Source: an uncultured Paracoccaceae bacterium
GTDB taxonomy: Bacteria > Pseudomonadota > Alphaproteobacteria > Rhodobacterales > Rhodobacteraceae
Assembly (NCBI GenBank): GCA_947498985.1
Contig: CANMMF010000001.1
Coordinates: 186,001 to 250,000 of the forward strand
Length of the DNA: 64,000 bases
Reading direction: 5' to 3'
The position numbers and the translations under genes are program-made. The notes beneath the pieces were generated by a model. The model ran no database searches and had not been told where the DNA came from. It saw nothing but the letters and a program-made list of their open reading frames with translations. Shown here in pieces: positions 26,734 through 34,990 of the stretch. Position 1 is the first letter of the stretch. Each line of letters starts with the position of its first letter.

Positions 26734-27677
26734 GTCTTGATCCTCGGGTCGAGCAGGCTCTGCGCCACATCCACCGCGATATTGAAGAGCACGTAGCAGG
26801 CCGCGACAAAGACCACGCCGCCCTGCACCAGCAGAATGTCGCGCTTGAGGATCGCGTCGACCAGCATGCGCCCGACGCCGGGCCACTGAAAGACCATCTC
26901 GATATAGACCGCACCAGAGAGCACAAACCCCGCCTGAATACCCAGAACCGGAATGATCGAGACCATCGCCGCGCGCAATGCGTGCCCCCAGATCACCCGT
27001 CGCTCCGGCACGCCTTTTGCGCGGGCGGTGCGGATGAAATCCTGCCGCAGCACTTCCAGCATCGCCGAGCGCGCGAGCCGCGCGATCACGCCTGTGGCGA
27101 CAACCGCCAGCGCCAGGGCGGGCAGGACGAGATGGTCGAGCAGCGCCCAGATGTCCCGTGCACCATAGATCGGCCACATGCCAGAGACCGGGAACCACCG
27201 CAGGTTCACCGAGAACAACAGGATCATCATCATGCCCAGGAAAAACGACGGGATCGAGATGCCCAGCAGCACGACGAAGGTGATCGCCTTGTCCGCCAGC
27301 CCGTATTGCTGCGCCGCCGAGACCACACCCGCCGCCACCCCGAGCACCGAACAGATCACAAACGCTGTGCCCGCCAGCACCAGCGTGGCGTTGAAGCGCT
27401 CCAGCACCTCGTCCAGCACCGGGCGGTTGAGCGCGAAACTGGTGCCGAAATCCCCGGTCAGCATGTTGCCGAGCCAGATGAAGTATTGCTGCACCAGAGG
27501 CTTGTCGAGCCCCAGATCGCGGTTGAGCTTTTCCACATTCTCCGGCGTCGCGTAGGACCCCAGGATCGCGGTCGCCGGATCGCCGGGGATGAGCGCCATG
27601 ATCAGAAACACGATCACCGTGATGCCAAGCAGCACCGGAATCGCAGAGAGCAGTCGTTTCAGGATATACCCGGCCAT
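26730..27677 (-). CDS. Peptide-type ABC transporter permease (DppB family)
   Basis: A 315-residue permease: first membrane segment in ILKRLLSAIPVLLGITVIVF, then periplasmic ALIPGDPATAILGSYATPEN (the DppB signature), five more segments and the EAA loop AMLEVLRQDFIRTARAKGVP. Pairs with the permease half of the fused gene. Second gene of the operon after the binding protein; three hairpins separate the two. Confidence 0.95.
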   Translation of the reverse strand: MAGYILKRLLSAIPVLLGITVIVFLIMALIPGDPATAILGSYATPENVEKLNRDLGLDKPLVQQYFIWLGNMLTGDFGTSFALNRPVLDEVLERFNATLVLAGTAFVICSVLGVAAGVVSAAQQYGLADKAITFVVLLGISIPSFFLGMMMILLFSVNLRWFPVSGMWPIYGARDIWALLDHLVLPALALAVVATGVIARLARSAMLEVLRQDFIRTARAKGVPERRVIWGHALRAAMVSIIPVLGIQAGFVLSGAVYIEMVFQWPGVGRMLVDAILKRDILLVQGGVVFVAACYVLFNIAVDVAQSLLDPRIKT

Positions 27678-27754
27678 CCCAGCGTCCTTCCACTGCGCGC
27701 GATGAGGCCGGGTGCCGCGGCCGGTCCGTCATCTTGCCCGTACACTTCGGGGGT

Positions 27755-27825
27755 CCGGGGGCGGAGCCCCCGGAAAGCGCGCCCCGCAGGGGCGCGCGGG
27801 TCGGACCGGGCGAAAGCCCGGTCCG
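27755..27825 (-). terminator. Three consecutive hairpins between the binding-protein gene and dppB
   Basis: Three perfect stems lie head to tail: 27755-27773 (8 bp, loop GGA), 27777-27797 (9 bp, loop GCA) and 27802-27825 (10 bp, GAAA loop). On the minus strand they follow the binding-protein stop (27829) by 3 nt. None has a clear T-run. They likely protect the upstream mRNA end and attenuate read-through into the permease genes. Confidence 0.7.
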
Positions 27826-27828
27826 AAA

Positions 27829-29403
27829 TCAGTTCTTCACCACATCCTCGAGCAGCAGGAAGAAGGACGGCTGCAGGGTGAACCCCTCGACCCGGTCCGA
27901 GGTCACCGCGTTCTGCTTCCAGTTGGCGACAAACACCCAGGGCGCATCCTCCTGCACGATGGTCTGCATCTCCTGGTAAAGACGCGCGCGCTCGGACTGA
28001 TCGGTGGCGACGCGGGCGGCTTCCAGCAATTCGTCGACCTTCGGATTGGAATAATAGCCGGAGTTGAAACCGCCCTTGTCGGGCCAGGCCTCGGTGCGCA
28101 GCGCAAGGAATGGCAGCGTGTCGGGATCGTTGGTCATCCACGCCATCTGCGCCATGTCCGCCTTGCCTTCGAGACCGGGATTCACATTGCCCAGAAACGT
28201 GTTCCACTCATAGGTTTCGATGCTCACATCAAAGCCCACCGCCTCCAGATCGGCCTGCATGGCGGTGCCCATGGCCACCGGATCCAGCATCCCCGAGCCG
28301 CCTTCGGTCACGTAAAACGTAAGCTCGGCCCCATCCGCCCCGGCCTCCGCGATCAGCGCGCGGGCCTTCTCGGGATCGTATGGATAGGGCTCCAGATCCG
28401 GGTTGTAGGCCCAGGCAAAGGCCGGTGGGGTCGGTCCCGCGGCGACCTCGGCGGTGCCTTCCAGCACGTCGTTGACAATCGCTTCCTTGTTGATCGCGTA
28501 ATTGGCTGCCTGGCGCACACGGACATCTGCAAACGGGCCTTCCTTGGCGTTCAGGATCAGGAACCAGACATGCGGGCCCGCCTGTTCGTGTACCGTATAG
28601 GGATCGGCCTGGAACTGGCCCAGTGCCACCGGCGGCACCTCGACCATCAGGTCGATGCCACCGGCCAGCATCTCGGCGGTGCGCGTATTGGCATCGGTGA
28701 TCGGGCGGAACACCACGGCCTGAAGCTGCGGCGCGCCGTCCCAGTAATCGGGGTTGGCCTCGACCACAACCGCCTCGTTGGAGCGCCATTCGGCGAATTT
28801 GAACGCCCCGGTGCCCGACGGGTTGCGCCCGAACTCCGCGCCGTGCTGCATCACCGCGGCAGGAGAGACGATAAGCCCGGTGGGATAGGCAAGGTTCGAC
28901 AGGAACGGCGCGTAAGGCGCGTTCAGCGTGAAACTGACCGTCAGCGGATCCACAACCTCGACGCTTTCGACCGCCGAAAAGAAGAAGGCCAGCGGGAACG
29001 GGCCGGTGTCGTGATAGGGGTGGGCTTCGTCCAGCATGCGGTCGAAGTTGAACTTCACCGCCTCGGCGTCAAAGGCGCTGCCGTCATGAAACGTGACCCC
29101 GTCGCGCAGGGTGAACGTGTAGACCGTGCCGTCGTCGCTGATTGTCCAGTCCGTGGCCAGCGCGGGCTCGGTTTCGAGCGTGCCGTCCTTGTAGCGCACA
29201 AGCCCGTCATAGACATTCATCAGGATCCGGAAATCGTTCACCGCCGTGACCGCCGCGGGATCCAGCGCCTTGGGCTCGGCGATCTGCCCGACGATCAGAA
29301 CGCCCGGCGGCGATTGCGCGATCGCGGATGTGGCGGACAGCGACAGCGCGGCGGCGGTCCCCGCGGCCAGCAGCGCCCTGCGGGTAAATCCGAATACGGT
29401 CAT
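27829..29403 (-). CDS. Peptide-type ABC transporter substrate-binding protein (DppA/OppA family)
   Basis: A 524-residue SBP_bac_5 protein. Residues 1-29 form a signal with FTRRALLAAGTAA, resembling a twin-arginine motif, so Tat export is possible. The family opening GQIAEPKALDPAAVTAVNDF is followed by NVYDGLVRYKDG and DGTVYTFTLRDGVTFHDGS. ATG 29403 has GGAGAG upstream; upstream in-frame codons have no signal features. Transcribed from the gap containing palindromic operators. Confidence 0.93.
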   Translation of the reverse strand: MTVFGFTRRALLAAGTAAALSLSATSAIAQSPPGVLIVGQIAEPKALDPAAVTAVNDFRILMNVYDGLVRYKDGTLETEPALATDWTISDDGTVYTFTLRDGVTFHDGSAFDAEAVKFNFDRMLDEAHPYHDTGPFPLAFFFSAVESVEVVDPLTVSFTLNAPYAPFLSNLAYPTGLIVSPAAVMQHGAEFGRNPSGTGAFKFAEWRSNEAVVVEANPDYWDGAPQLQAVVFRPITDANTRTAEMLAGGIDLMVEVPPVALGQFQADPYTVHEQAGPHVWFLILNAKEGPFADVRVRQAANYAINKEAIVNDVLEGTAEVAAGPTPPAFAWAYNPDLEPYPYDPEKARALIAEAGADGAELTFYVTEGGSGMLDPVAMGTAMQADLEAVGFDVSIETYEWNTFLGNVNPGLEGKADMAQMAWMTNDPDTLPFLALRTEAWPDKGGFNSGYYSNPKVDELLEAARVATDQSERARLYQEMQTIVQEDAPWVFVANWKQNAVTSDRVEGFTLQPSFFLLLEDVVKN

Positions 29404-29423
29404 GGATGTCTCTCCTGCAAAAT

Positions 29424-29466
29424 TTATCATGATTAATTGCAGTCAGACAAATTATCATGATAATTT
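29424..29466. promoter_or_regulatory. Palindromic operators for the GntR regulator (two copies)
   Basis: A perfect 18-bp palindrome AAATTATCATGATAATTT occupies 29449-29466, and a one-mismatch copy of its core (TTATCATGATTA) occupies 29424-29435, centres 28 bp apart. They lie between the divergent binding-protein and DUF1028 genes. The same 12-bp core recurs next to the GntR gene at 31922-31933, so the GntR protein is the obvious candidate to bind. Confidence 0.75.
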
Positions 29467-29492
29467 CAAGAAAAATGTTACAGACTGAGCGC

Positions 29493-30164
29493 ATGACGTT
29501 TTCGATTCTGACCTTTGATCAAAAAACGGGCAGCTATGCCGGGGCCGCGGCCACCGGCAGTCTCTGCGTCGGCGGGTGGGTGCTGCGGGGCGATATCGAG
29601 GCGGGGCTCGTGGCCAGCCAGGGCACCGCCCCCTCGACCTTCTGGCGCGACGATTGCCTGCGCCGGTTCTATGCCGGGCAGAGCGCCGAAAGTGCTTTGA
29701 AAGAGGTGGTTTACGGCGATGAAGGGCGGGCCCACCGGCAGCTGATCGGCCTCGACAAAAACGGCCGGACGGCAGGGTTCACCGGGGCGCACAGCGTGCC
29801 TTTTGCCGCGCATCACACGGAGCCCGGTCTGGCCGTCGCGGGCAACATGCTGGCCGGGGCAGAGGTGCTGGACGCGTTGCGCGCCGGGTTTCGCGACGCG
29901 ACCGGCCCGGCGGCGGACAGATTGCTGGCGGCGCTGCGGGCGGCGGCAGAGGTGGGGGGCGATTCGCGGGGCCTTGTGTCAGCGGCGCTGCTGGTTCTGG
30001 CGCCCGATACGCCGCCGCTGGACCTCAGGATCGACCGGTCATCCGCGCCGGTCGGAGATCTGCGCGCGCTCCTCTCGGAGACCCGGGCCGAGCCTTATGC
30101 GGGCTGGCTGCAGGAGGTGCCTGTGCTGGCCGACCGGCACCGCAGCGAGCCCGCTTTGCCCTGA
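29493..30164 (+). CDS. DUF1028 protein, Ntn-hydrolase-like
   Basis: A 223-residue protein whose start MTFSILTFDQKTGSYAGAAA is the DUF1028 opening, followed by GLVASQGTAPSTFWRD and QLIGLDKNGRTAGFTG. DUF1028 proteins resemble N-terminal-nucleophile hydrolases; the exact reaction is unknown. I place the start at 29493 by family alignment; two upstream in-frame ATGs (29457, 29475) exist, the first inside the operator. Shares control with the divergent transporter, so it probably acts on an imported peptide or amide. Confidence 0.8.
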   Translation: MTFSILTFDQKTGSYAGAAATGSLCVGGWVLRGDIEAGLVASQGTAPSTFWRDDCLRRFYAGQSAESALKEVVYGDEGRAHRQLIGLDKNGRTAGFTGAHSVPFAAHHTEPGLAVAGNMLAGAEVLDALRAGFRDATGPAADRLLAALRAAAEVGGDSRGLVSAALLVLAPDTPPLDLRIDRSSAPVGDLRALLSETRAEPYAGWLQEVPVLADRHRSEPALP

Positions 30165-30186
30165 CGGAAGGGGCAAAATCCCGCGA

Positions 30187-31122
30187 TCAGAACACCGACC
30201 ACCCGGTGGCGTCGCTGAGCAAAGCCGCCGCCCGCGTGCCCGCCTTGGAATTGCCGTAGTGATCGAGCCCCGGCGACCAGATCGCGATGGAGGCCTGCCC
30301 CGGCGCAATCACCAGAATGCCGCCGCCGACGCCGCTCTTGCCCGGCAGCCCGACACGGAACGCAAACTCGCCCGAGCCATCGTAATGCCCGCAGGTCATC
30401 ATCAGCGCGTTCACCCGCCGGGCCCGTTCCGGCCGGATCATCCCATGCGTGCCCGGCAATCCCGCAAGCGCGCGCCCGGCGCAGGCCAGTTGCCGGGTCG
30501 TCATCTCGATGGCGCATTGGTGGAAATAGGTGCCGAGGGTCATCTCCGGCTCGTTTGTGAGGTTGCCGTGGCTGTCGAGGTAATGCGCAAGCGCCTTGTT
30601 GCGCGCGCCCGTCCGCTGTTCGGAACGCGCGACATCGGCATCGATGTGAATGTCGCGATCCTCTGCCAGGTCCCGGATCAGGCCGAGGATCTCCGCCAGC
30701 GCCAGCTTGGGTGCCCGGCCCGCCAGCAAAGCGTCCGTGGTCACCAGCGCGCCTGCGTTCACAAACGGGTTGCGCGGCCGTCCGCTTTCGCGCTCGAGCA
30801 GCAGGATCGAGTCGAATGACGTGCCCGACGGCTCCCTGCCGACGCGACGCCAGAGCGTTTCGCCCACACGGCCCAGCGCCGCGATGAGCGAGAAGACCTT
30901 GGAGACCGACTGGATGGAAAACGCTGTGTCGAAAGCCCCCGCAGAGCACGTCTCGCCATGCCGGTCACAGACGGAGATCGCGAATTGCGCGGGATCGATG
31001 CCCGCAAGTTCGGGGATATACTGCGCGGGCGTGCCCCAGTCGGCATCCTTCAGGATCCGTGCCGCGATCCCGTCCAGGATCGGCTGCAACGCGCGCTCAG
31101 TCAGAGATGAAGCGGCGGGCAA
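30187..31122 (-). CDS. glsA: Glutaminase (serine-dependent, GlsA family)
   Basis: A 311-residue beta-lactamase-fold glutaminase hydrolysing glutamine to glutamate and ammonia. The catalytic S72-x-x-K75 is in SIQSVSKVFS; NPFVNAGAL (about 118) and the Tyr/Asn-rich YFHQCAIEMTTRQLA region follow; SGVGGGILVIAPGQ is near the C-terminus. No ATG fits the family start; TTG 31122 has AGGAGG 6 nt upstream and overlaps the GntR gene by 26 nt, which I take as the start. Confidence 0.9.
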   Translation of the reverse strand: MPAASSLTERALQPILDGIAARILKDADWGTPAQYIPELAGIDPAQFAISVCDRHGETCSAGAFDTAFSIQSVSKVFSLIAALGRVGETLWRRVGREPSGTSFDSILLLERESGRPRNPFVNAGALVTTDALLAGRAPKLALAEILGLIRDLAEDRDIHIDADVARSEQRTGARNKALAHYLDSHGNLTNEPEMTLGTYFHQCAIEMTTRQLACAGRALAGLPGTHGMIRPERARRVNALMMTCGHYDGSGEFAFRVGLPGKSGVGGGILVIAPGQASIAIWSPGLDHYGNSKAGTRAAALLSDATGWSVF

Positions 31123-31858
31123 GCTTGGCCTCCTGCGTCGCCATGAGCTCTTCGGCCACCGCCATATGCGAGGCCATGATCCTGCGCGCGCTTTGCGCCT
31201 GTCCGGCCCGCAGCGCGCCCACCAGTTCCAGCTGGTGCTGCCGCCCGCGGCGCCACAGCTCCACATTGGGCGGATCGTAGAGCTGCCGGTAGACCGTCAT
31301 GTCGGTGAGGATATGCGCCATGAACGAAATCACGAAGGCGAGCAGGCGGTTTTCGGCAAACTCCGCCAGACGGGCATGAAAGGCGAGCGAGGCGATATGC
31401 TGCTGCTTTTCCTCCTCCGAGGTTGCCGCGGGGTGGTCATGATGGCGCGCCAGCGCCTCCAGCTCATCGAGCTGATCGGCGCTCAGCTTGCCGGCGAGGC
31501 TGGCGGACAGCTCCGGCTCGAGCGCCTTGCGCATCTGGTAGATATCGGCCAGCGACAGCTCCTGGAAATAGAAATAGTTGCCCAGCAGGGAGCGCGCGCG
31601 TTCGGCAGAGACCTTGTCGACGAAGCTGCCACCGCCCGGGCCTGTGCGGGTGACGATGAGACCCTGCGCCTCGAGGATCCGCAGCGCCTCGCGCACGGTG
31701 CCCTTGGAGACCGCGAAGAGCGCGATCATCTCGGCCTCGTTGGGCAGCTTGTCGCCGGGTTTCAGATCGCGTTCGACCACCCATTGCTTGATTTCGTCGG
31801 CCACCCGCACCGGTCGCGACCGCTTGCCCTTGCCGCGCTGTTCGATTCCACCGTCCAT
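31097..31858 (-). CDS. GntR-family regulator, FadR/FCD subfamily
   Basis: A 253-residue transcriptional regulator. Winged HTH about 20-85: KPGDKLPNEAEMIALFAVSK then GTVREALRILEAQGLIVTRT. The C-terminal helical FCD ligand domain has YQMRKALEPELSASLAG and metal-type His residues (FHARLAEFAENRL, MASHMAVAEEL). Translationally coupled to glutaminase. The palindrome TTATCATGATAA lies upstream of this gene and also before the transporter, so it likely autoregulates and controls the peptide-uptake genes. Confidence 0.92.
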   Translation of the reverse strand: MDGGIEQRGKGKRSRPVRVADEIKQWVVERDLKPGDKLPNEAEMIALFAVSKGTVREALRILEAQGLIVTRTGPGGGSFVDKVSAERARSLLGNYFYFQELSLADIYQMRKALEPELSASLAGKLSADQLDELEALARHHDHPAATSEEEKQQHIASLAFHARLAEFAENRLLAFVISFMAHILTDMTVYRQLYDPPNVELWRRGRQHQLELVGALRAGQAQSARRIMASHMAVAEELMATQEAKLARRFISD

Positions 31859-31918
31859 GCCTGCCTCTTTATGGATTGCAATTACCGATAGACAGTTTCA
31901 CCGGCTTTGTGTAGCTCC

Positions 31919-31936
31919 TATTTATCATGATAATTA
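31919..31936. promoter_or_regulatory. GntR operator between regulator and M20 gene
   Basis: TTATCATGATAA at 31922-31933, extended by imperfect flanks, sits 61-75 nt upstream of the GntR gene and just before the ribosome binding site of the M20 gene. It is the same core as at 29452-29463. Confidence 0.75.
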
Positions 31937-31945
31937 GGAGGTGTC

Positions 31946-33148
31946 ATGACCTGGGGCCAGATTGCCCAATCCAGACTGGATCAGATCGCCCATTGTTCGC
32001 TGGCTTCTCCGGGCGTCAGCCGGTTTCCGTTCACTGACGAACATCGCGCGGCGCTGGGTCAGATCGGCGCGTGGATGCAGGCCGCCGGGCTCAGCGCCCA
32101 GATGGACGCCGCAGGCACGCTGGTTGGCCGCAAGCCGGGCCATGGTCCGGCGCTTTTGCTGGGATCACATCAGGATTCGGTGCGCGATGCGGGCCGGTAT
32201 GACGGGATCATGGGCATCGCGCTGGCCTGTCTGGCGCTGGAAAAGCTGCGCCGCGACGGCGTGGATCTGCCCTACCCGGTCGAGGTTCTTGCCTTTGCCG
32301 ATGAAGAGGGTGTGCGCTTTCCCACAGCGCTCCTTGGCCCACGCGCGCTGGCCGGAACGGTGCCGCAGGGCGCGCTTGACGGTCTGGACGAGGACGGTCT
32401 GTCGGTCGCCGACGCCCTGCGCCGCTTCGGCGGTGCTCCGGAACAACTGCAGACGCTGCGCCGCGCGCCGGAAGAGGTTCGCGGCTATCTCGAGCTGCAT
32501 ATCGAGCAAGGCCCGGTTCTGGAGTTGGCCGATCTCGGGCTGGGTGTGGTGACCGGCATTTGCGGGATCGAGCGCAACAGCGTCACCTTCACCGGAGAGA
32601 CCGGGCACGCGGGCACGGTGCCGATGTCGGAGCGCGCGGACGCGCTGGTGGCCGCCGCCGATTTCATCTCGCAGATCCACGACAGCGCGCGCGGCGACTT
32701 GCGCGCAACCATCGGCACGTTGCGCCTGCATCCCGATGTGGTGAACGGCATTCCCGATCATGTGACGGTGAGCCTCGAAGCGCGCGATATCGACGACGCC
32801 ACACGGGCTGGATTTGTGGCGGAGGCTGACGCGCTGGGACAATCCATCGCCACGCGCCGTGGGTGCGGTTTCGCCATGCGCCAAACCTATGTGCAGCCTG
32901 CGGTGCCCTGCGATCCCGGACTGATGCGGACCTTGTCCGTTGCCGTGGAACGGCAACAGGGGAAGGTCAAGGCGCTGCCGTCGGGCGCCACCCATGACGC
33001 GTCGGCCATGGCCGATCTCTGCCCTGTCGGCATGTTGTTCCTGCGCTGCAGGGGTGGTGTCAGCCACCGGCCCGACGAATATGCCAGCGCCGAAGACATG
33101 GGCCTTGCCGTCGACGCGCTGGCCGATGTCCTGCGCGCGTTGAGCTGA
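31946..33148 (+). CDS. M20-family amidohydrolase (allantoate/N-carbamoyl-amino acid hydrolase-like)
   Basis: A 400-residue dinuclear metal hydrolase acting on ureido or amide nitrogen compounds. Metal and catalytic residues: SHQDSV (His and Asp), the YDGIMG Asp, the FADEEGVRF Glu pair, ELHIEQGP His and the C-terminal SHRPDEY His. The dimerisation lid contains GETGHAGTVPMSERADALVA. Strong RBS (TAGGAGG) before ATG 31946. Substrate between allantoate, carbamoyl amino acids and others cannot be set. Confidence 0.9.
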   Translation: MTWGQIAQSRLDQIAHCSLASPGVSRFPFTDEHRAALGQIGAWMQAAGLSAQMDAAGTLVGRKPGHGPALLLGSHQDSVRDAGRYDGIMGIALACLALEKLRRDGVDLPYPVEVLAFADEEGVRFPTALLGPRALAGTVPQGALDGLDEDGLSVADALRRFGGAPEQLQTLRRAPEEVRGYLELHIEQGPVLELADLGLGVVTGICGIERNSVTFTGETGHAGTVPMSERADALVAAADFISQIHDSARGDLRATIGTLRLHPDVVNGIPDHVTVSLEARDIDDATRAGFVAEADALGQSIATRRGCGFAMRQTYVQPAVPCDPGLMRTLSVAVERQQGKVKALPSGATHDASAMADLCPVGMLFLRCRGGVSHRPDEYASAEDMGLAVDALADVLRALS

Positions 33149-33210
33149 CCGCGTCCCGGCGCAGGATCCCCTCCTTTTTCCGGGCCGGCATACGGGGGCC
33201 GGGTGGGGGT

Positions 33211-33234
33211 CATGTCACGATACAGCTTGACATG
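33211..33234. promoter_or_regulatory. Inverted repeat upstream of the TPP-enzyme gene
   Basis: CATGTCA-(10 nt)-TGACATG, perfect 7-bp arms, 58 nt upstream of ATG 33292. The right arm overlaps TTGACA at 33227-33232, a good -35 hexamer, so it may be an operator of the downstream operon. Confidence 0.5.
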
Positions 33235-33291
33235 TATTTGCCTCATCGCATGACCTGACAACACCGCGCGGCTGCGAAGGAGGACCAGGCC

Positions 33292-34989
33292 ATGCCCGAT
33301 CAAACCAACACGATGACGGGTGCGGAGGCGATGGTCCGGATGTTGCAGGCCCATGACGTCCGCCACATCTTCGGTCTTTGCGGTGACACGACCTTGCCGC
33401 TTTACGACGCGCTCTTCCGCCTCGATCACGGGATCGAACATATCCTTACCCGCGACGAACGCTGTGCGGCCTACATGGCCGATGGCTACGCCCGGGTGAC
33501 CGGCAAGCCGGGTGTCTGCGAGGGGCCCTCCGGCGGCGGGGCCACCTACATTCTGCCGGGGCTCATCGAGGCCAATGAAAGCTCTGTCCCGATCCTTGCG
33601 ATCACCTCGGATGTCGGCACGCGCTCCAAGGGGCACTACCCGCTGACGGAGCTCGATCAGGACGGGCTGATGGCGCCGGTGACCAAGTTCAACGCGGTGA
33701 TCCAGCATGCCGACGCGGTGCCGGACATGGTGCGCAGCGCGTTCCGGAAGATGACAACCGGACGGCCCGGGGCGGCGCATCTGGGCCTGCCCATCGACGT
33801 GCAGCGCGGCGAGGCCAACCCCGACGACATCTGGGCCGACCCCGCGCATCACCGCTTTCCGGCGCATCCTTTCGGCCCCGATCCGCAGGCCGTCACAGCC
33901 GCGCTCGACGCGATCCTGTCGGCAGAGTTCCCGGTGGTGATCTGCGGCGGCGGGATCGTGCTTTCAGGTGGCGAAGAGGCGTTCATGCGGGTTGTGGAGG
34001 CGCTGGACATCGCGGTGGCGACCACGATCTCCGGGCAGGGCTCGATCCCCGAGACACATGCCAACTGCGTCGGGGTTGTGGGATCCAATGGCGGCGTCCT
34101 GCCCACCCGCGCGCTGGTGCAGAAAGCCGACCTGGTGGTCTTCATCGGCTGCCGCGCAGGTTCGGTCACCACCGAGCTCTGGCGCTTCCCCGCCAAGGGC
34201 ACGCGCATCGTGCATATCGACAGCGATCCGGAAGTGATCGGCGCTTCCTACCGGACCGAGGTTGCCGTGGTTTCGGACGCGCGGCTGGCGCTCGAGGCGA
34301 TGCTGCGAGAGATCGCCGCGCGCGGGTCTGTGACGGGCTTCGGGGGTGCGGCGGCGCTGGCGCCTTTGAAGGCGCGCAAATGGGAGGCGTTTCGCCACCT
34401 CTGCGCCAGCCGGGACCGCCCGATCCGCCCCGAGCGCACGATCGCCGCGCTGAGATCGGTTCTGGACGACGACGCGATCCTCGTCGGCGATCCCGGAACG
34501 CCCTGCCCGTATCTCTCGGCCTATTACGAGCTGCGCACCACCGGGCGGCGGCTCTTTTCCAACCGGGCGCATGGCGCGCTGGGATATGCGCTGTCGGCGG
34601 CGGTGGGGGTGGCCATCGGCGCGCCGGGCAGAAAGGTGGTGTCGCTGATGGGCGACGGCAGTTTCGGGTTCACCTGCGGAGAGCTGGAGACCGTCACGCG
34701 CAGGCGCCTGCCGATCACCTTCATCGTGTTTTCGAATGCGGTCTTCGGCTGGATCAAGGCCGGGCAGAAAACCGGCTTTGACGCGCGCTATTTCTCGGTG
34801 GACTTCAACCGCACCGACCATGCGGCGGTGGCGGCGGCCTTTGGCGTGAAATCCTGGCGGGTCGAGGACCCCGATGCGCTGGAACAGGTCCTCAGGCAGG
34901 CCGTCGCCCATGACGGGCCGACCCTGGTCGACGTGATCAGCCAGCCGCTGCACGAGGCCAACGCGCCGGTCAGCGAATGGATCGCCTGA
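33292..34989 (+). CDS. Thiamine pyrophosphate-dependent enzyme (acetolactate synthase-like)
   Basis: A 565-residue three-domain TPP enzyme. TPP-activating Glu56 is in ILTRDERCAAYMADGYARVT, preceded by the HIFGLCGDTTLPLYDALF pyrimidine domain. The central FAD/nucleotide-like domain holds PVVICGGGIVLSGGEEAF. The diphosphate motif GDGSFGFTCGELETVTRRRL is near 454, with NAVFGWIKAGQKTG. It resembles acetolactate synthase/glyoxylate carboligase but cannot be placed in a known reaction. Overlaps the enolase-superfamily gene by almost nothing (1 nt gap), so the two form an operon. Confidence 0.85.
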   Translation: MPDQTNTMTGAEAMVRMLQAHDVRHIFGLCGDTTLPLYDALFRLDHGIEHILTRDERCAAYMADGYARVTGKPGVCEGPSGGGATYILPGLIEANESSVPILAITSDVGTRSKGHYPLTELDQDGLMAPVTKFNAVIQHADAVPDMVRSAFRKMTTGRPGAAHLGLPIDVQRGEANPDDIWADPAHHRFPAHPFGPDPQAVTAALDAILSAEFPVVICGGGIVLSGGEEAFMRVVEALDIAVATTISGQGSIPETHANCVGVVGSNGGVLPTRALVQKADLVVFIGCRAGSVTTELWRFPAKGTRIVHIDSDPEVIGASYRTEVAVVSDARLALEAMLREIAARGSVTGFGGAAALAPLKARKWEAFRHLCASRDRPIRPERTIAALRSVLDDDAILVGDPGTPCPYLSAYYELRTTGRRLFSNRAHGALGYALSAAVGVAIGAPGRKVVSLMGDGSFGFTCGELETVTRRRLPITFIVFSNAVFGWIKAGQKTGFDARYFSVDFNRTDHAAVAAAFGVKSWRVEDPDALEQVLRQAVAHDGPTLVDVISQPLHEANAPVSEWIA

Positions 34990-34990
34990 G

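Noticed and set aside
24880-26796. 638-codon plus-strand frame across the transporter fusion
   Set aside because: Shadow of the permease-ATPase gene.
27755-27825. Possible CRISPR-like or REP array
   Set aside because: The three hairpins differ in sequence and there are no equal repeats with spacers.
27712-29436. 574-codon plus-strand frame across the peptide SBP
   Set aside because: Shadow of the SBP_bac_5 gene.
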